Positions 20,059 through 29,580 of a DNA stretch of 64,000 bases are shown piece by piece. Location of the stretch: contig NZ_JAPIVG010000005.1 of NCBI RefSeq assembly GCF_026240095.1, positions 248,001 through 312,000 of the forward strand, written 5' to 3'. This DNA is from Pedobacter sandarakinus (GTDB lineage Bacteria; Bacteroidota; Bacteroidia; Sphingobacteriales; Sphingobacteriaceae). The notes under the pieces are model-generated. The model was not told where the DNA came from and searched no databases. It saw only the letters and a program-made list of their open reading frames with translations. Numbering within the stretch: the stretch's first letter is position 1; each line of letters begins with the position of its first letter. Position numbers and translations under genes: made by a program.

Positions 20059-21746
20059 GCAGTATAGATTGGATTGTGCTTATTGCCACACTTTTGGTTA
20101 TCGTGGTCTATGGGGTTTTCATAGGCAGAGGCCAGAAAAGTAATGCCTCATACCTAAAGGCCGATAATAAAATGCCATGGTACATTGTGCTTCTTGGTAT
20201 CATGGCTACTCAAGCAAGTGCAATTACCTTTTTATCTGCACCGGGGCAGGCCTATACCGATGGTATGCGCTTCGTTCAATACTACTTTGGTTTGCCGTTG
20301 GCGATGATTGTCATCTGCATTACGTTCATTCCGATCTTCCAGAAGCTGAATGTTTACACTGCCTATGAGTACCTGGAAAATCGTTTTGATAAGAAAACGA
20401 GGGTACTTACATCCTTACTGTTTCTATTTTCCAGGGGATTATCTACTGGTATTAGCATCTACGCTCCGAGCATCATTTTATCGAGCGTACTTAACTGGAA
20501 CATTTACCTTACCAATGTTTTAACGGGTGGTATTTTATTAATTTATACTTATGTTGGCGGCGCTAAAGCCATTGCCCACACCCAAAAACTTCAGTTCTTA
20601 ATTATCTTGGGAACAATGGGTTTCGCCGCATTTCTACTCATTCAGAATATGCCAAACGGCGTTGGCTTTAAAGATGCATTATACCTGGCAGGCAAATCGG
20701 GTAAACTAAATGTGATTACAACAGATTTCGACTGGAAAGATAAATACAACATTTGGAGTGGTTTGATTGGTGGTTTCTTCCTGGCGCTTTCTTACTTCGG
20801 TACCGATCAAAGTCAGGTTGGGCGTTACATAACTGCTAAAGATAATACCAATGCCAAAATGGGATTATTGTTAAATGGTTTGGTTAAAATACCCATGCAA
20901 TTTGCTATTTTATTAATTGGCGCATTGTTATTTGCTTTCTTCTCGCTGAAGCCTGCACCCATTTATTTTAACGAGCGTTCTTATCAATCGCTTAAAGATA
21001 CCAGGCCACAGGAAGCGGCCGTGTTTGAGAAGGAGCACCAGTTATTAGAAAAGCAGTTTAATCTCCAGGCTAAGACGATCCTCAAAGAGAAAGCGGCAAA
21101 TGCGCCTACATTAACAGCTTCAATTGATAAGTTTAAGGCTACACAACAACAGGTAAAGGTTTTACATGGCAAGGTTGAAGATGCCATCAATCAATCGAAC
21201 CTTAATGCCGAAAAAACTGATACCAATTATATCTTTCTATACTTCGTTAAAAATACACTCCCGGTGGGGATGGTCGGGCTGCTATTTGCAGTTATATTTT
21301 TAGCCAGCTGGGGTTCTATTTCTGCTGCACTAAATTCGCTGGCGGCTTGCTCACTTAAAGACGTACATCTCATTTTTAGCAAAGACCAGCCTGACGATCG
21401 CCAGGAATTAAGATTTAGCAGGTTGCATACCTTGGCCTGGGGAATTTTTTCTATTGCCGTGGCTATGTTTGCCACACAAATGGGATCTTTAATTGAAGCG
21501 GTAAACGTGCTGGGTTCGCTATTTTATGGCCCAATTCTCGGTATTTTCTTAGTGGCTTTCTATTTTAAAAAGATAGATGGCCCTTTGGTATTTATTTCGG
21601 CAATATTATCAGAAATTATGGTAATCGCCGTTTATGAATTTGATGTCGTTTCATTCTTATGGCTAAATGTGGTTGGTGCAGCGGCAGTAATTATCTTTTC
21701 GACTTTAGGATTATTATTTTATCGTCCTAAAGTTTTAAATTCGTAA
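20055..21746 (+). CDS. Sodium:solute symporter (SSS family)
   Basis: A 563-residue inner-membrane transporter with about 13 helices. The start is the ATG at 20055, overlapping the preceding peptide gene by four bases; a TTG six bases earlier is less likely. Family features include the N-terminal [22 protein letters not shown] helix, [15 protein letters not shown], and [14 protein letters not shown]. An unusual charged helical insertion of about 100 residues (near 305-400) sits between membrane helices. Substrate cannot be read from sequence. Its pairing with a PIG-L deacetylase suggests an amino-sugar or sugar-like solute. Confidence 0.9.
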   Translation: MSSIDWIVLIATLLVIVVYGVFIGRGQKSNASYLKADNKMPWYIVLLGIMATQASAITFLSAPGQAYTDGMRFVQYYFGLPLAMIVICITFIPIFQKLNVYTAYEYLENRFDKKTRVLTSLLFLFSRGLSTGISIYAPSIILSSVLNWNIYLTNVLTGGILLIYTYVGGAKAIAHTQKLQFLIILGTMGFAAFLLIQNMPNGVGFKDALYLAGKSGKLNVITTDFDWKDKYNIWSGLIGGFFLALSYFGTDQSQVGRYITAKDNTNAKMGLLLNGLVKIPMQFAILLIGALLFAFFSLKPAPIYFNERSYQSLKDTRPQEAAVFEKEHQLLEKQFNLQAKTILKEKAANAPTLTASIDKFKATQQQVKVLHGKVEDAINQSNLNAEKTDTNYIFLYFVKNTLPVGMVGLLFAVIFLASWGSISAALNSLAACSLKDVHLIFSKDQPDDRQELRFSRLHTLAWGIFSIAVAMFATQMGSLIEAVNVLGSLFYGPILGIFLVAFYFKKIDGPLVFISAILSEIMVIAVYEFDVVSFLWLNVVGAAAVIIFSTLGLLFYRPKVLNS

Positions 21747-21777
21747 AAAAAACAACAAAACAGATAATAATATTACT

Positions 21778-22296
21778 ATGAGAACAATGATTAAATCCAT
21801 CGCTTTGCTTTTTACGGCAATTACGATTTCGGTAAGTGCGATGGCACAAGATGCACAGCCTAAACCAAGTCCGGCGGCTACTGCGACTGGTAAGGTTAAA
21901 AATGCTACTATTACCATCACCTACAGCAGTCCTGCGGTTAAAGGGCGTAAAATCTGGGGTGGTTTAGAAGCTTGGGATAAAGTTTGGCGTGCAGGCGCAA
22001 ACGAAGCCACCACTTTCGAAACCGATAAAGATATTATGGTAGAAGGCAAAGCATTGCCAGCAGGGAAGTATAGTTTTTTCTTAATCCCGAAAGAAAGCGG
22101 CACCTGGACAGCCATTTTTAACAAAGAGCCAAAACAATGGGGTGCTTACAAATATGAGGAATCGAAAGACGCATTACGCGTTGATGTAAAAACAAAAGCA
22201 TTGAAAGCTACTCAAGAACGTTTGGTTTACAAAATTACTAAATCTGGCTTTTCATTAGAATGGGATAAAATCGCTGTTCCGGTAATGATTAAATAA
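21778..22296 (+). CDS. DUF2911 domain-containing secreted protein
   Basis: A 172-residue exported protein with a signal peptide ([17 protein letters not shown]). The rest matches the DUF2911 pattern: [17 protein letters not shown], then [14 protein letters not shown] and the [19 protein letters not shown] segment. It is a compact all-beta protein of unknown function that is common in Bacteroidetes. It follows the symporter by 31 bases and is probably its operon partner; the hairpin at 22318 ends the unit. Confidence 0.88.
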   Translation: MRTMIKSIALLFTAITISVSAMAQDAQPKPSPAATATGKVKNATITITYSSPAVKGRKIWGGLEAWDKVWRAGANEATTFETDKDIMVEGKALPAGKYSFFLIPKESGTWTAIFNKEPKQWGAYKYEESKDALRVDVKTKALKATQERLVYKITKSGFSLEWDKIAVPVMIK

Positions 22297-22317
22297 GTAC
22301 CAAGACATTTTTTGAAG

Positions 22318-22348
22318 GCCATTTCGGATATTTCGGAATGGCTTTTTT
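22318..22348 (+). terminator. Rho-independent terminator after DUF2911
   Basis: An 8-bp stem with one wobble pair (22318-22325 with 22335-22342) is followed by six T residues. Confidence 0.7.
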
Positions 22349-22405
22349 GTTGCACAAGCATTCGTAAATTAACCAATACATAAGTTTTACTTCAGCTTAA
22401 AATAT

Positions 22406-22413
22406 TATTTTCG
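22406..22413 (+). promoter_or_regulatory. Possible -7 element for the GH92 gene
   Basis: TATTTTCG is a one-mismatch form of TAnnTTTG located 19 bases before the ATG at 22432. The same octamer precedes the gene at 26750. Confidence 0.25.
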
Positions 22414-22431
22414 GCAGATAAATACTCTAAG

Positions 22432-24513
22432 ATGAAGCTTGCCATTAAAACCTTATCCATACTGCTGTTGATGAAACTGAATATTTTAGCCCAACAGCCG
22501 TCTCGTATTTTTTCCATCACCCAACACAAGCCTGTAGAATTGGTAAATGTTTTTTTAGGCTCATCTGGCGATCATGGTCAAATGTCCCCGGCAGCATCTT
22601 ATCCCTTTTCTATGCTAAGTATTGGTCCGCAAACGTATCCGAAGACACATATGGGCTATGAATACCTGGCCAAAAAATTTGAGGGTTTTACCCATAACCG
22701 GTTCGAAGGAGTGGGATGCCAGGGTTCTGGGGGAAACATTTTCGTTAAACCTTTCCTGGGCAACGATCCCAAAAAATCAATATTGATAAAATCTTCAGAA
22801 AAAGCATCTCCGGGATATTACGAAGTTGGTTTCGAAAATCGGATTAAAGCCAGCTTTGCAGTGCTAGGAAATTTGGGCAAACATGTATATCAGTTTCCAA
22901 AGGGAGATAAAGGGATCTATCTTGATTTGGGATATGCTTTTAACGGTGCTTTTGTAAAAGAAGAACATACGCTTAACAAAAACGCACTCTCTGGATGGAT
23001 CGAATCGAAAACGACATGCGGCGCAGGAAAATACCGCATTTACTATTACCTGAAATTGGAGGGCAATGCAACATGGGTACAGCAATCTAAGCATGAGTTT
23101 GTAGCGAAAATAGACGAAAGTGCCACTTCTGCTGAACTTAACGTGGCACTTTCTTCAGTAGACACAGAAGCGGCCAAAGCAGATATAAGCACCAAGACCC
23201 TGGCCGCCCTTAAGGTACAAAGTGCCACAGATTGGAATAATCAGCTGGCGAAAATAGCGGTTAGTGGCGATATGGAAAGTGCAAAATTATTTTATTCGTT
23301 ATTATATCGTACGATGCAGTCGCCCTATGTTATATCAGAAAGCAATGGGCAATACCGGAATACAAAAGGCGAATTAAAAACCGACCGACAAATCCGATAC
23401 AATGGTTGGGCCATTTGGGATAATTATAGAACTCAGCTTCCTTTACTTTCGCTAATTGCACAAGATCGTTACGCTGGCATGGTTACATCTATTGCCGACT
23501 TGTATAACTCAGGAAAAAAAGATTATGCTGGTCAATACGAACCATCTAACACCGTAAGGTCTGAGCATGCGATTGTTGTTTTATTGGATGCCTACCGAAA
23601 GGGCTATCCCGTAAATTTTAACCAGATTATCGATTCCTTAGAAAAAGAAGTTGCTGGCCTGGACTACAAATCGCCAGATAAAGCCTTAGAAAGCAGTTAC
23701 GATAATTGGGCGCTCTCAGAAATCTATACAATCTTAAATAATACTGAAAAGGCACAGGTTTACAAACGTAAGGCGCTGGAATACAAAACCTATTGGAACA
23801 AAGATTTTAAAGATTTAAGTAAGAACGATGTAGACAGGATGCAGGCTAGAGGATTATACCAAGGAACCATTTGGCAATATCGCTGGTTTGTGCCGTACGA
23901 TTTTAAAGGTTTGATTGAACTAGATGGAGGGGAGGAAGCTTATATCGCCAAATTAGATGAGTTTTTCGAGCGAGATTTATATAATCATGCCAACGAACCC
24001 GATCTTCAGGTTCCGTTAATGTATAACGTAACCGATCAGGGTTTTAAATCCCAATATTGGATGCGCCAGATTGCCGCAGATACTGTTATTCAAAATTATT
24101 TTAACGATAACAGCCGGGGAATAGGAAGCTACATAGGGAAAATTTACCGCAACCAACCGCAGGCATACCTGCGCACTATGGACGATGATGCAGGCGCCAT
24201 GAGTGCCTGGTATGTGTTTGCCGCAAGTGGGTTTTCTCCAGCATGCGTAGGTTGGCCAGTTTACTATTTAAATGTTCCTCTTTTTACTAGCTTAAACTTT
24301 CAGCTTCCTAACGGGAAGAATTTTAAGATAGAGGTAGAAAATTTCAGTCCGAAAAACAAATATATCAAACAGGTATTCCTGAACGGGAAGCTTTGGAACA
24401 AAAATTTCATCACCCAGGATGACATCAATAAAGGAGGCATCTTAAAAATTGTATCTGCAGCAGTTCCGGTTAAAAAGTCGCTTACCGAAAATTGGATATC
24501 GACCATTGAGTAA
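22432..24513 (+). CDS. Glycoside hydrolase family 92 alpha-mannosidase
   Basis: A 693-residue exported enzyme with a signal peptide (LSILLLMKLNILAQQ). GH92 enzymes are calcium-dependent inverting alpha-mannosidases that trim N-glycan-type or yeast mannans. The N-terminal beta-sandwich has VNVFLGSSGDHGQMSPAASYPF and THNRFEGVG. The (alpha/alpha)6 domain has ANEPDLQVPLMYN and the DDDAGAMSAWYVFAASGFSP motif with the acidic cluster used for catalysis and Ca2+ binding. It is somewhat shorter than most GH92 members but keeps both ends. Linkage preference cannot be told. It appears as a separate unit after a terminator. Confidence 0.9.
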   Translation: MKLAIKTLSILLLMKLNILAQQPSRIFSITQHKPVELVNVFLGSSGDHGQMSPAASYPFSMLSIGPQTYPKTHMGYEYLAKKFEGFTHNRFEGVGCQGSGGNIFVKPFLGNDPKKSILIKSSEKASPGYYEVGFENRIKASFAVLGNLGKHVYQFPKGDKGIYLDLGYAFNGAFVKEEHTLNKNALSGWIESKTTCGAGKYRIYYYLKLEGNATWVQQSKHEFVAKIDESATSAELNVALSSVDTEAAKADISTKTLAALKVQSATDWNNQLAKIAVSGDMESAKLFYSLLYRTMQSPYVISESNGQYRNTKGELKTDRQIRYNGWAIWDNYRTQLPLLSLIAQDRYAGMVTSIADLYNSGKKDYAGQYEPSNTVRSEHAIVVLLDAYRKGYPVNFNQIIDSLEKEVAGLDYKSPDKALESSYDNWALSEIYTILNNTEKAQVYKRKALEYKTYWNKDFKDLSKNDVDRMQARGLYQGTIWQYRWFVPYDFKGLIELDGGEEAYIAKLDEFFERDLYNHANEPDLQVPLMYNVTDQGFKSQYWMRQIAADTVIQNYFNDNSRGIGSYIGKIYRNQPQAYLRTMDDDAGAMSAWYVFAASGFSPACVGWPVYYLNVPLFTSLNFQLPNGKNFKIEVENFSPKNKYIKQVFLNGKLWNKNFITQDDINKGGILKIVSAAVPVKKSLTENWISTIE

Positions 24514-24619
24514 TAGCTTTTACGAGCGCTTGATGTACTGTAACAATTGCGACGAATTTTTTAGTTTGAAGCAAACAAAATATTGCCTGCAATGTTATTG
24601 AAGCTATAAAAGATACATT

Positions 24620-24811
24620 ATGGCACCTTTAAAGATAAGCGAAGAACAACATGCTAATTTAAGCAACAAGAACAACACCACCACAATTTATGATCAGCCG
24701 TTAGCACTTCATCCAGAAGCCTACAAAGTAAAAGGTCCATCGCCAGAAAAGATGAGTACCGTTTCCTCGTCTCTGCGTAGCTATGCACATGGTCTGTACG
24801 GATTGCTATAG
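24620..24811 (+). CDS. Small hypothetical protein (63 aa)
   Basis: I do not recognise this protein. It is polar and Ser/Asn-rich, has no signal peptide or membrane helix, and ends SYAHGLYGLL. It lies in an otherwise gene-free gap after the GH92 gene and starts 16 bases after an A/T-rich CTATAAAAG stretch. Codon use looks normal for the region. It may be real, but evidence is limited to the open frame. Confidence 0.45.
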   Translation: MAPLKISEEQHANLSNKNNTTTIYDQPLALHPEAYKVKGPSPEKMSTVSSSLRSYAHGLYGLL

Positions 24812-25089
24812 GTAAAGCGTACGCTCAAAAAAGGTTTAATAATTACAAGATATGGGGATTTGTTTAACAGGTTCCCTTTTTTATTGCATCCAATTTAGTT
24901 AATGAATTCAAGCGCTTTGATTTGTTTTATCGTGTGATGCTACCAAATAATTTACGTGGTGTCAAAAAAAACTAAATTAAGTGCAATTTTGCGTAGACGG
25001 CCATCAACATACCCAATCAGTTGGTATTTTAGCTTAAAATTCGGCCACTCTCCAGTGGCGTAATACATTTATTCATTTTAAACAGATTT

Positions 25090-26103
25090 ATGAAAGCCAT
25101 AGGATTTAAAACATCGCTACCTATTGAGGAAACAAATAGTTTCATTCAGTTTGAAAAAGAAATACCACAACCTACACAAAGACAGTTATTGGTAAAGATT
25201 GAAGCCGTTAGCGTAAACCCTGTTGATTACAAGATAAGGCAAAATAGCCTGAAAGAGCAGGTGTCTGATGAGCCAAAAATCATTGGGTGGGATGCCGTAG
25301 GCGTTGTTGAAGCAGTTGGAGATAATGTATCATTATTTAATGTTGGCGATCGGGTTTTTTATGCGGGCGACCTCAACAAAGCGGGATCAAACCAGGAATT
25401 TCAATTGGTTGATGAAAGGATCGTTGGTTGTGCTCCCAGACAGTTATCTACTGAAGAGATCGCTGCATTACCGCTTACTGCACTTACCGCTTACGAAATC
25501 TTATTCGATCGGATGCGCCTGAGCAAAACCAAGGATGAAGGAAAATCGATCTTGATTATTGGTGGTGCAGGTGGTGTGGGCTCTATCGCCATTCAAATTG
25601 CTAAACAGGTGTTGGGCTTACAAGTAATCGCTACGGCATCCAGAGAAAACTCTGTGGACTGGTGTAAAAAAATGGGTGCCGATGTAGTCGTTAATCATAA
25701 AAATCTGGTAGCAGATATGAAGGCCGCGGGATATGATCAGGTAAATTACATCCTCGATTTTGTAGATGTTAACCAATATTGGGATGCGTTTGTAGTGCTG
25801 ATTAAACCACAAGGACAAATTGGCTCCATCAGCGATCCGACAGGGCCTGTAAACCTTCGTCAACTAAAAGGGAAAAGTGTTAGTTTCCATTGGGAGTTGA
25901 TGTTTACAAGATCAATGTTCGAAACCGACGATATGGAACAACAGCATACCATCTTAAATACGATCGCCAATTGGGTAGATGAGGGCATTATCTCCAGTAC
26001 GCTTACCACTACATTGCATGGCCTGTCAGTAGAAAGTTTGAAGGAAGCGCACCGTCAGCTTGAATCAGGTACCACAATTGGCAAACTGGTAATTAAGTTT
26101 TAG
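25090..26103 (+). CDS. Medium-chain alcohol dehydrogenase/quinone-oxidoreductase family protein
   Basis: A 337-residue cytosolic NADPH-dependent oxidoreductase of the zinc-free MDR group. The N-terminal GroES-like domain has VSVNPVDYKIRQ and GWDAVGVVEAVG. The Rossmann domain follows, with the nucleotide-binding IIGGAGGVGSIAIQIAKQ near residues 155-172 and the VIATAS NADPH-pocket segment. The Cys and His ligands of the catalytic zinc are absent, which points to quinone or enone reduction rather than classic alcohol oxidation. It is a single gene with about 280 bases upstream in which I see no clear gene. Confidence 0.88.
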   Translation: MKAIGFKTSLPIEETNSFIQFEKEIPQPTQRQLLVKIEAVSVNPVDYKIRQNSLKEQVSDEPKIIGWDAVGVVEAVGDNVSLFNVGDRVFYAGDLNKAGSNQEFQLVDERIVGCAPRQLSTEEIAALPLTALTAYEILFDRMRLSKTKDEGKSILIIGGAGGVGSIAIQIAKQVLGLQVIATASRENSVDWCKKMGADVVVNHKNLVADMKAAGYDQVNYILDFVDVNQYWDAFVVLIKPQGQIGSISDPTGPVNLRQLKGKSVSFHWELMFTRSMFETDDMEQQHTILNTIANWVDEGIISSTLTTTLHGLSVESLKEAHRQLESGTTIGKLVIKF

Positions 26104-26191
26104 CGTTCCAAGCTATCTACCAAACCAAACCTTTAATAAGCAATATTGTATTATTCTTATTGAATGATAATTATTTGTAAATCTTAGTCGA

Positions 26192-26650
26192 ATGAGACAG
26201 AGTGCTGGATTGTTACTTTACCGGAAAGTTGGCTCCGAGTTATCTTTTTTCCTCGTGCATCCGGGAGGGCCATTTTATGTAAAAAAGCATTTGGGTGTGT
26301 GGTCAATTCCTAAGGGAGAATTCGAAGGAGATGAGTTACCTTTGGATGCAGCTATCAGGGAATTTGAGGAAGAAGTGGGTACAAAAGTCGAAGGAGAATT
26401 CATCGAGCTTGAACCCATTATCCAAAAAGGCGGTAAAAAAGTATTGTGTTGGGCAGTTGAAGGAAATCTTGATCCAAATACATTGGTAAGCAATACTTTC
26501 GATATGGAATGGCCGCCTAAGTCTGGTAAAACAGCAAGTTTTGTAGAGATTGACAAGGGAGATTGGTTTACCTACGGTGAAGCCATTAAAGTTATTAAAG
26601 ACAGGCAAATACCATTGCTCGATCAGTTGGTAACCATTTTGAAACCTTAA
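26192..26650 (+). CDS. NUDIX hydrolase
   Basis: A 152-residue protein with a full Nudix box (residues 42-63): G-x5-E-x7-REFEEEVG, which binds the divalent metal and cleaves nucleoside diphosphates linked to another group X. The opening RQSAGLLLYRK and the VWSIPKGEFE strand fit the Ap4A/dATP-type NUDIX proteins. Substrate specificity cannot be told from sequence. It probably forms a single-gene unit. Confidence 0.9.
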   Translation: MRQSAGLLLYRKVGSELSFFLVHPGGPFYVKKHLGVWSIPKGEFEGDELPLDAAIREFEEEVGTKVEGEFIELEPIIQKGGKKVLCWAVEGNLDPNTLVSNTFDMEWPPKSGKTASFVEIDKGDWFTYGEAIKVIKDRQIPLLDQLVTILKP

Positions 26651-26713
26651 GCTTCCACCGTAACGATCAATTTATTTCCAGGAGGTATTAATTTACATTG
26701 ACAAAATTTAATT

Positions 26714-26721
26714 TATTTTCG
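26714..26721 (+). promoter_or_regulatory. Possible -7 element for the hydroxyacid dehydrogenase gene
   Basis: TATTTTCG, one mismatch from TAnnTTTG, lies 29 bases before the ATG at 26750; no clear -33 element. Confidence 0.25.
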
Positions 26722-26749
26722 TCAATTTAACCATCAAGATTAATTTAAC

Positions 26750-27607
26750 ATGAATAATATACGGATAGGATTTATCGGTCTTGGGAATATGGGTAAGCCC
26801 ATGGCCGAACAATTATTACAAGCAGAATACCCGCTAACAGTCTTCAACAGAGATCAGGAGAAACAGTCTCCATTGGTGAAACTTGGTGCAAAGGCTGCCG
26901 AGAATCCAGCTGAAGCCGCTGCGGAATCTGATTTTATCATCATCATGGTGTCTGATGATCGTGCCATAAAGGCAATTTTTGAAGGGGAAAATGGATTATC
27001 CCATATTAATCTAAAAGATAAAATCATCATTAACATGAGTACGGTTTCGCCTGGCATTTCGAAGGAAATAGCTGCACTTTGTCAGGCTCAAGGCGGCGAA
27101 TATCTTGATGCACCCGTTTCAGGAAGTGTAAAGCAAGCAGAAACAGGTCAGTTGGTAATTATGGTGGGTGGTAAACATGCTGCTTTTGAAAAGACAAAAC
27201 CTATACTTAATGTAATGGGCAAACTCGCTAATTTAGTAGGAGATACAGGGGCTGGCAACAACGCCAAATTGGCTATTAATTCGCTCTTGGCCTTATATGC
27301 ACAAGGACTGGCCGAAACCGTTCTTTTTGCTCAAGAAAAAGGAATTGAACCTGCAGCTCTTTTAGAATTAATCGGCAATGCCGCCATAGGAAATACCTTT
27401 ACAAAAATAAAAGGTGATGCAATCCTCGCAGACAACTACAAAGCTGCCTTTGCTTTAAAACACATCGTTAAAGATTTGAAACTAGCACAAGCAGAAGGAA
27501 TCTCTACACCTTTAGTATCTGCAGCACTTAAAACTTTCGAAAGCGCCGAAAAGCAATATGGGGAAGAAGATATAATCGCCATTCTAAAGGCGTTAGACAT
27601 AAAGTAA
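26750..27607 (+). CDS. Beta-hydroxyacid dehydrogenase (3-hydroxyisobutyrate dehydrogenase-like)
   Basis: A 285-residue NAD(P)-dependent dehydrogenase. It has the Rossmann motif GFIGLGNMGKPMA at the N-terminus, the substrate-binding segment DAPVSGSVKQAETGQLVIMVGG near 120-140, and the catalytic lysine in GNNAKLAINSLLA near 165-175. An all-helical C-terminal domain follows. Family members oxidise 3-hydroxyisobutyrate, tartronate semialdehyde or succinic-semialdehyde-type substrates; the specific one is not evident. Confidence 0.9.
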   Translation: MNNIRIGFIGLGNMGKPMAEQLLQAEYPLTVFNRDQEKQSPLVKLGAKAAENPAEAAAESDFIIIMVSDDRAIKAIFEGENGLSHINLKDKIIINMSTVSPGISKEIAALCQAQGGEYLDAPVSGSVKQAETGQLVIMVGGKHAAFEKTKPILNVMGKLANLVGDTGAGNNAKLAINSLLALYAQGLAETVLFAQEKGIEPAALLELIGNAAIGNTFTKIKGDAILADNYKAAFALKHIVKDLKLAQAEGISTPLVSAALKTFESAEKQYGEEDIIAILKALDIK

Positions 27608-27627
27608 TGTATTTCTCAGTATATAAT

Positions 27628-27663
27628 TGATCGGTCAATCATCGCAAGGTGGTTGATCGATTA
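27628..27663 (+). terminator. Terminator-like hairpin with GCAA tetraloop
   Basis: As RNA of the plus strand, 16 consecutive pairs (27628-27643 with 27648-27663, including G-U pairs) close a GCAA tetraloop. It follows the dehydrogenase stop by 20 bases. G-U pairs do not survive on the other strand, so it favours the plus direction. It overlaps the stop codon of the converging 60-residue gene. Confidence 0.6.
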
Positions 27664-27843
27664 TTGTTTAATCGTTATCGTTCTGCCCGTTACCAAATAG
27701 AATTCGTAAATGTTATAGAGGCCATCATCTGTAATTTCGATTTTTTCTACCAAACCGGTTTTACTAAAGGTATCCGTCACCATGTCGCCAATTTTCACTT
27801 CACGCAGCACGTCTTTAGGTGTATCGTTATTTAATCTAATCAT
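27661..27843 (-). CDS. Small hypothetical protein (60 aa), SH3-like pattern
   Basis: I do not recognise a named family. The sequence is hydrophilic, with VKIGDMVTDTFSKTGLVEKIE, which looks like the turn-rich strand pattern of small KOW/SH3-type domains, and ends TGRTITIKQ. It lies upstream of the lipid kinase gene on the complement with a 23-base gap downstream of that gene's stop, so it may be its operon partner. The overlapping frame on the plus strand looks less protein-like. Confidence 0.55.
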   Translation of the reverse strand: MIRLNNDTPKDVLREVKIGDMVTDTFSKTGLVEKIEITDDGLYNIYEFYLVTGRTITIKQ

Positions 27844-27866
27844 TGTTCGAAATTAATTATTCGCGC

Positions 27867-28787
27867 TTACACTAACGCATCTTTGTTTACAATTACTTCA
27901 ATTAAGCGGTGCATTATGCCAATAGTTAGTTCATAGGGTTTATGTTGATTAATGATCTCATCATCAATATGAAAATCTTTCCCTTTCCAGCTTATTTTTA
28001 TCTCTTTGGCTAACACCGGCTTTATTGGAAAAGCAGGTTTTTTCCCCTTTGCAATTTCCTCTATGTACTTTTCCATCACCTTGCGTTTACTTTCTTCTAT
28101 GATAACCACATCGAAAAATCCATCGCCGGGATCGGCTTTTTCACTTAATTTTAAATTTGGGCCAAGCCTGGAAATATTCATCACCTCTACAAGGAGGCAT
28201 TTCTTTTCAACGAGTTTTCCATCAAGCAGCAATTTGCAACTAACAGCCGGATAGTTTCGGGTAATTTCCAGAAGTGTTTTCAGTGCCAACTCAAACTCCT
28301 CTTCAGCGGTTTCAATGTGGTCTGTGTCTAGTTTTGTGAGGGTAGTTATGAGTTTTGGAAATAATCCAAATCCCAACGCCTCAATGAAATAAGCTGCTTT
28401 TTTAAGTCCTAAAGCTTGTCCAACATCGAAATTTCGAAGTTTGTAATCATCCCAGGTTGATACATTTTTACTTACATCTTCATTAATTCCTAACGAAGTA
28501 GCAATATTGTTGGCTGTACCAAAAGGTAGCAAAGCAATTGGTCTTTTAAACTTCAACTGCTTGGTAAGCAAATTCATAATGGTTTTTCTAATGGTTCCGT
28601 CGCCGCCTGCAATAGCGATAAACTGTGTTTCAGGGGCAATATCTTTAAGCGATTTTTTTTCTGATGATGCATACGAACATGTGTAGCCGTGCTTTTTCAT
28701 GATCTTTATGATCTCTTTCTTACCGTAATTGCCTTCTCCGGCGCTCGGATTATGGATCAACCTCACCAGTTTATCTGCTTTTTTCAT
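27867..28787 (-). CDS. Diacylglycerol kinase-like lipid kinase (YegS/BmrU family)
   Basis: A 306-residue soluble kinase. The DAGK catalytic domain has HNPSAGEG at the start and the nucleotide-binding GGDGTIRKTI near residue 60, then LLPFGTANNIATSLGI. The C-terminal beta domain (about 130-300) has the LGPNLKLSEKADPGDGFFDVV segment typical of YegS-like enzymes. It probably phosphorylates a diacylglycerol or related membrane lipid. It diverges from surE with a 64-base gap. Confidence 0.88.
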   Translation of the reverse strand: MKKADKLVRLIHNPSAGEGNYGKKEIIKIMKKHGYTCSYASSEKKSLKDIAPETQFIAIAGGDGTIRKTIMNLLTKQLKFKRPIALLPFGTANNIATSLGINEDVSKNVSTWDDYKLRNFDVGQALGLKKAAYFIEALGFGLFPKLITTLTKLDTDHIETAEEEFELALKTLLEITRNYPAVSCKLLLDGKLVEKKCLLVEVMNISRLGPNLKLSEKADPGDGFFDVVIIEESKRKVMEKYIEEIAKGKKPAFPIKPVLAKEIKISWKGKDFHIDDEIINQHKPYELTIGIMHRLIEVIVNKDALV

Positions 28788-28851
28788 ATTGCTATGAACA
28801 ATACCATAGGAATTAGGTTTTGACTATATACCTATTTAAAAACATTTAATT

Positions 28852-29580
28852 ATGAATATTCTTATTACAAATGATGATGGCATCTACAGCCCGGGAATTG
28901 CAGCCTTAGCCAAAATTGCAGTTCAGTTTGGCACAGTTAGAATCGTTGCGCCCGATGTTGAACAATCATCGATGGGCCATGCAATTACCCATTCCAGGCC
29001 GTTGTCTATCAAATCATCACCTATAACTTTCGAGAACATTCAGGCACATCGTGTTAATGGCACACCTGCAGATTGTGTTGCACTAGGTCTGCACATGTAT
29101 CCAGATACGCAAGTGGTGCTTTCAGGAATCAACATGGGGCCAAATCTTGGCAACTCGATGTGGCATTCTGGCACGCTTGCAGCAGCTAAACAGGCTGTCT
29201 TATTGGGTGTGAAGGGAATCGCTTTGAGCACGCCCGTGGGCAAAACAGAGCCTGATTTCGATGGTCTAGCACCGTTTGTGGCACAAGTGTTTAATTTATT
29301 ATTGAAAGATGATGAACTGGGTTTGTATAACGTAAACTTTCCACCAGCGCCGAAAGACATCAGATGGACCCGTCAATCTGTTAGATTATACGATGGTCAT
29401 GTGGTTCCAGGCGTCGATCCGATGGAACGCAAACATTATTGGATTACCGTAACCCCACTTGAAGCTGCAGAGGAAAATACGGATCGTTGGGCGGTGGAAA
29501 ATGATTTCGTTTCGATAACACCCCTTCGTTTAGATTTAACAGATGAGCAGGAATTGGAAGGAAAAATACACCACCATTAA
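28852..29580 (+). CDS. surE: 5'/3'-nucleotidase SurE
   Basis: A 242-residue metal-dependent nucleotidase that removes phosphate from nucleoside 5'- and 3'-monophosphates. The metal-binding TNDDGIYSPGI motif lies at residues 5-15. Also visible are SSMGHAITHSRPL, VNGTPADCVALGL and VLSGINMGPNLGNSMWHSGT, all SurE landmarks. Full length. Its stop codon directly abuts the stop codon of the converging lipocalin gene, with no base between. Confidence 0.95.
   Translation: MNILITNDDGIYSPGIAALAKIAVQFGTVRIVAPDVEQSSMGHAITHSRPLSIKSSPITFENIQAHRVNGTPADCVALGLHMYPDTQVVLSGINMGPNLGNSMWHSGTLAAAKQAVLLGVKGIALSTPVGKTEPDFDGLAPFVAQVFNLLLKDDELGLYNVNFPPAPKDIRWTRQSVRLYDGHVVPGVDPMERKHYWITVTPLEAAEENTDRWAVENDFVSITPLRLDLTDEQELEGKIHHH

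Noticed and set aside
27649-27834. 61-codon open frame on the plus strand overlapping the 60-residue minus-strand gene
   Set aside because: Its translation is Phe/Tyr/Arg-rich and unstructured in look, whereas the minus-strand product has a regular hydrophilic strand-turn pattern.
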